A stretch of 8,220 nt of DNA, from contig JAPULM010000359.1 in assembly GCA_027294925.1 (NCBI GenBank), positions 1 through 8,220 of the forward strand, in the 5' to 3' direction. This DNA is from a bacterium. GTDB taxonomy: Bacteria; Tectomicrobia; Entotheonellia; Entotheonellales; Entotheonellaceae. The translations under genes and the position numbers were made by a program. Shown in pieces: positions 6,772 through 8,220 of this stretch; positions within the stretch are counted from its first letter, which is position 1; every line of letters starts with the position of its first letter. The notes under the pieces are model-generated. The model was not told where the DNA came from. It ran no database searches and saw nothing but the letters and a program-made list of their open reading frames with translations.

Positions 6772-6866
6772 GCTAAAAGATGGTCGCTCTTTGCTTCGTT
6801 GAAACACAAGGTGCTGTTCATTGTCCGCATGTTATTTGATAGATCCTTGCATGAAGGACGGGTCTT

Positions 6867-7751
6867 GTGAAACGTGTTGGCCTGATAGCTAAACCCCATG
6901 CGCCTGGTTTACCTGAGCTGCTGCATGATACAGTTACCTGGCTAAACAAGCGTCAAATTGATGTTTTGCTAGATACCGATACTGCTGCTGCGATTGGAGA
7001 AACATCGAGTCTCGAGCGGACAGCTATTGCTGATTTAGCTGAATGTATTGTTGTCTTAGGCGGCGATGGTACGTTGCTTAGCGTCGTCCGGCTGCTTGAA
7101 GATCGTGATATTCCTATTTTAGGTGTGAATATAGGCGGGGTTGGCTTCCTCACTGAGACCAGCACGACTGAACTTCGTGCCCAGCTTGAGTGTGTGCTCG
7201 CCGGTAATTACACAACGCAGCAGCGCATTCGTTTGGAAACGTGCATCTATCGCCAAGGCCAGCGTATGCCACAACCCACCGTGCTCAACGATGTCGTGAT
7301 CAACAAAGGCGCTCTAGCGCGAATTATCAGTCTCGAAACCTATGTGGATGATCTTTACCTGACCACGTATCGAGCCGACGGCCTCATTGTGGCAACGCCA
7401 ACTGGCTCCACTGCATACGCGATGGCGGCTGGTGGCCCTATTCTCTATCCGAATATTCATGCCCTTATTCTTACACCGATTTGTCCTTATACCTTGGCGC
7501 AGCGGCCCCTAGTTTTGCCTGACTCTTCAAAAATTGAGGTCATTCTCCAGACCCCGGACGAAGATGTTTTAGTGACGCTAGATGGTCAGGTCGGTATGAC
7601 GCTGCGCTATGGGGATGTGATTGAAATTCGGCGTGCGAAAAAGCCCATTAAACTCATTCGTACCGAAGAAAAAGACCACTACTTCCAAATTCTACGCACC
7701 AAACTGAAATGGGGCGATACCGTTCGCCATCGAGTTGAAACCGCATGTTAG
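6867..7751 (+). CDS. nadK: NAD kinase
   Basis: NadK phosphorylates NAD at the adenosine 2' position to make NADP, using ATP or polyphosphate, and so feeds NADPH-dependent reactions including that of FolD. The GTG start is supported by AAGGA at 6854-6858, 8 nt upstream, and yields the family-typical MKRVGLIAKP N-terminus. The 294 residues are normal length. The diagnostic motifs are GGDGT (65-69), NIGGVGFLTE (88-97), ND (141-142), DGLIVATPTGSTAY (171-184), the ILTPICPYTL segment (201-210, with Tyr where His is usual), LDGQ (238-241) and the C-terminal LRTKLKWG. Its stop codon overlaps the recN start by 7 nt. Confidence 0.96.
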   Translation: MKRVGLIAKPHAPGLPELLHDTVTWLNKRQIDVLLDTDTAAAIGETSSLERTAIADLAECIVVLGGDGTLLSVVRLLEDRDIPILGVNIGGVGFLTETSTTELRAQLECVLAGNYTTQQRIRLETCIYRQGQRMPQPTVLNDVVINKGALARIISLETYVDDLYLTTYRADGLIVATPTGSTAYAMAAGGPILYPNIHALILTPICPYTLAQRPLVLPDSSKIEVILQTPDEDVLVTLDGQVGMTLRYGDVIEIRRAKKPIKLIRTEEKDHYFQILRTKLKWGDTVRHRVETAC

Positions 7752-8220
7752 TGCAATTACACATTGAAAATTTCGCGCTCATCGACCGGATTGTGCTTGA
7801 ATTCGGCCCAGGTATGAATGTGCTGACGGGTGAAACCGGCGCTGGTAAGTCAATGATTGTGGGTGCCTTGAGTCTCGTGCTTGGGCAGCGAGCGCAGTCA
7901 GATATGCTTCGAGATGATGGTAAAACCACCCTCATTGAAGCCTTGTTTGAGACCTCTGCGTACCCTCATGTCTGCAAGACCCTTGACAAAATGGGTATTG
8001 TTCAAGAGGAATCGTCTCTATTACTCAAGCGTGTCATGACCAAAAGCGGAAGCCGTTGCTACGTTAATGGCAATCTTGCCACGCTAACCATGTTGCAAGA
8101 GATTGGGCAGCATTTGGTAGATATTTTGGGACAACATCAACATCAAACCTTGTTGCGCCGAAATCATCAGCTGGCTTTGCTCGATGCGTTTGGTAAGCTT
8201 AGCGACGACCTTGAGTCCCT
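7745..8220 (+). CDS. recN: DNA repair protein RecN, N-terminal part, cut by window edge
   Basis: RecN is an SMC-like ATPase that binds DNA ends and promotes recombinational repair of double-strand breaks. Only 158 complete codons of a protein of about 550-570 residues fall in the window, and the frame is open to the edge. The start MLVQLHIENFALID is family-typical. Walker A is GETGAGKS (29-36). GSRCYVNG (102-109) and the RecN-specific GQHQHQTLL (129-137) follow, the latter usually reading GQHEHQSLL. The ATG overlaps the end of nadK by 7 nt and has no strong ribosome binding site, so translational coupling is likely. nadK-recN adjacency is common in bacteria. No LexA-like box is visible upstream, unlike the SOS-controlled recN of Escherichia coli. 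Confidence 0.96.
   Translation, partial: MLVQLHIENFALIDRIVLEFGPGMNVLTGETGAGKSMIVGALSLVLGQRAQSDMLRDDGKTTLIEALFETSAYPHVCKTLDKMGIVQEESSLLLKRVMTKSGSRCYVNGNLATLTMLQEIGQHLVDILGQHQHQTLLRRNHQLALLDAFGKLSDDLES

Noticed and set aside
6690..6866. SOS (LexA) box upstream of nadK-recN
   Set aside because: I searched by eye for CTG-N10-CAG and GAAC-N4-GTTC forms and found neither, so SOS control cannot be claimed from this sequence.
6430..6870. A 146-codon plus-strand open frame spanning the formyltransferase end and the gap before nadK
   Set aside because: The first part is out of frame within the formyltransferase. The rest in the gap has no recognisable motif and no ribosome binding site at its start.

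Overview
The window is a stretch of bacterial chromosome with housekeeping genes, densely packed and of moderate GC content. One gene cut by the left edge is on the minus strand: nuoB, a respiratory complex I subunit. Eight genes on the plus strand follow: xseA, xseB, ispA, tlyA, folD, a formyltransferase, nadK, and recN, which is cut by the right edge. I see no mobile element, CRISPR array, tRNA, rRNA or phage gene. The order xseA-xseB-ispA-(dxs)-tlyA-nadK-recN is a known bacterial housekeeping arrangement. Together with a complex I subunit it suggests a free-living respiring bacterium, perhaps from a deltaproteobacterial, Nitrospirota or NC10-like lineage. The taxonomy is inference and I cannot fix it from this sequence.

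Layout. Bases 1-1063 (minus) encode a NuoB whose normal iron-sulfur core is followed by a Lys/Ala/Pro-rich linker and at least two copies of a conserved charged module, running off the left edge. Bases 1064-1367 are a divergent intergenic region. It holds back-to-back candidate promoters and an exact 11-bp inverted repeat whose two arms lie 100 bp apart. Bases 1368-3918 hold xseA, xseB and ispA, tightly packed (8-nt overlap, then a 15-nt gap). tlyA follows after 92 nt, exactly where dxs usually sits in this cluster. folD and a formyltransferase (4881-6689) form a one-carbon folate pair between tlyA and nadK. A 177-nt gap with a weak candidate promoter leads to nadK, which overlaps recN by 7 nt.

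How the genes fit together. XseA and XseB form exonuclease VII, TlyA is an rRNA 2'-O-methyltransferase, IspA makes farnesyl diphosphate, NadK supplies NADP, and RecN acts in double-strand-break repair. FolD interconverts methylene-, methenyl- and 10-formyl-tetrahydrofolate using NADP(H). The next gene resembles the N-terminal 10-formyl-THF hydrolase domain of eukaryotic ALDH1L1 more than a standard Met-tRNA formyltransferase. The pair could therefore release formate and free THF from one-carbon units. The two most unusual items are the repeat-bearing NuoB tail and this stand-alone ALDH1L1-type formyltransferase.
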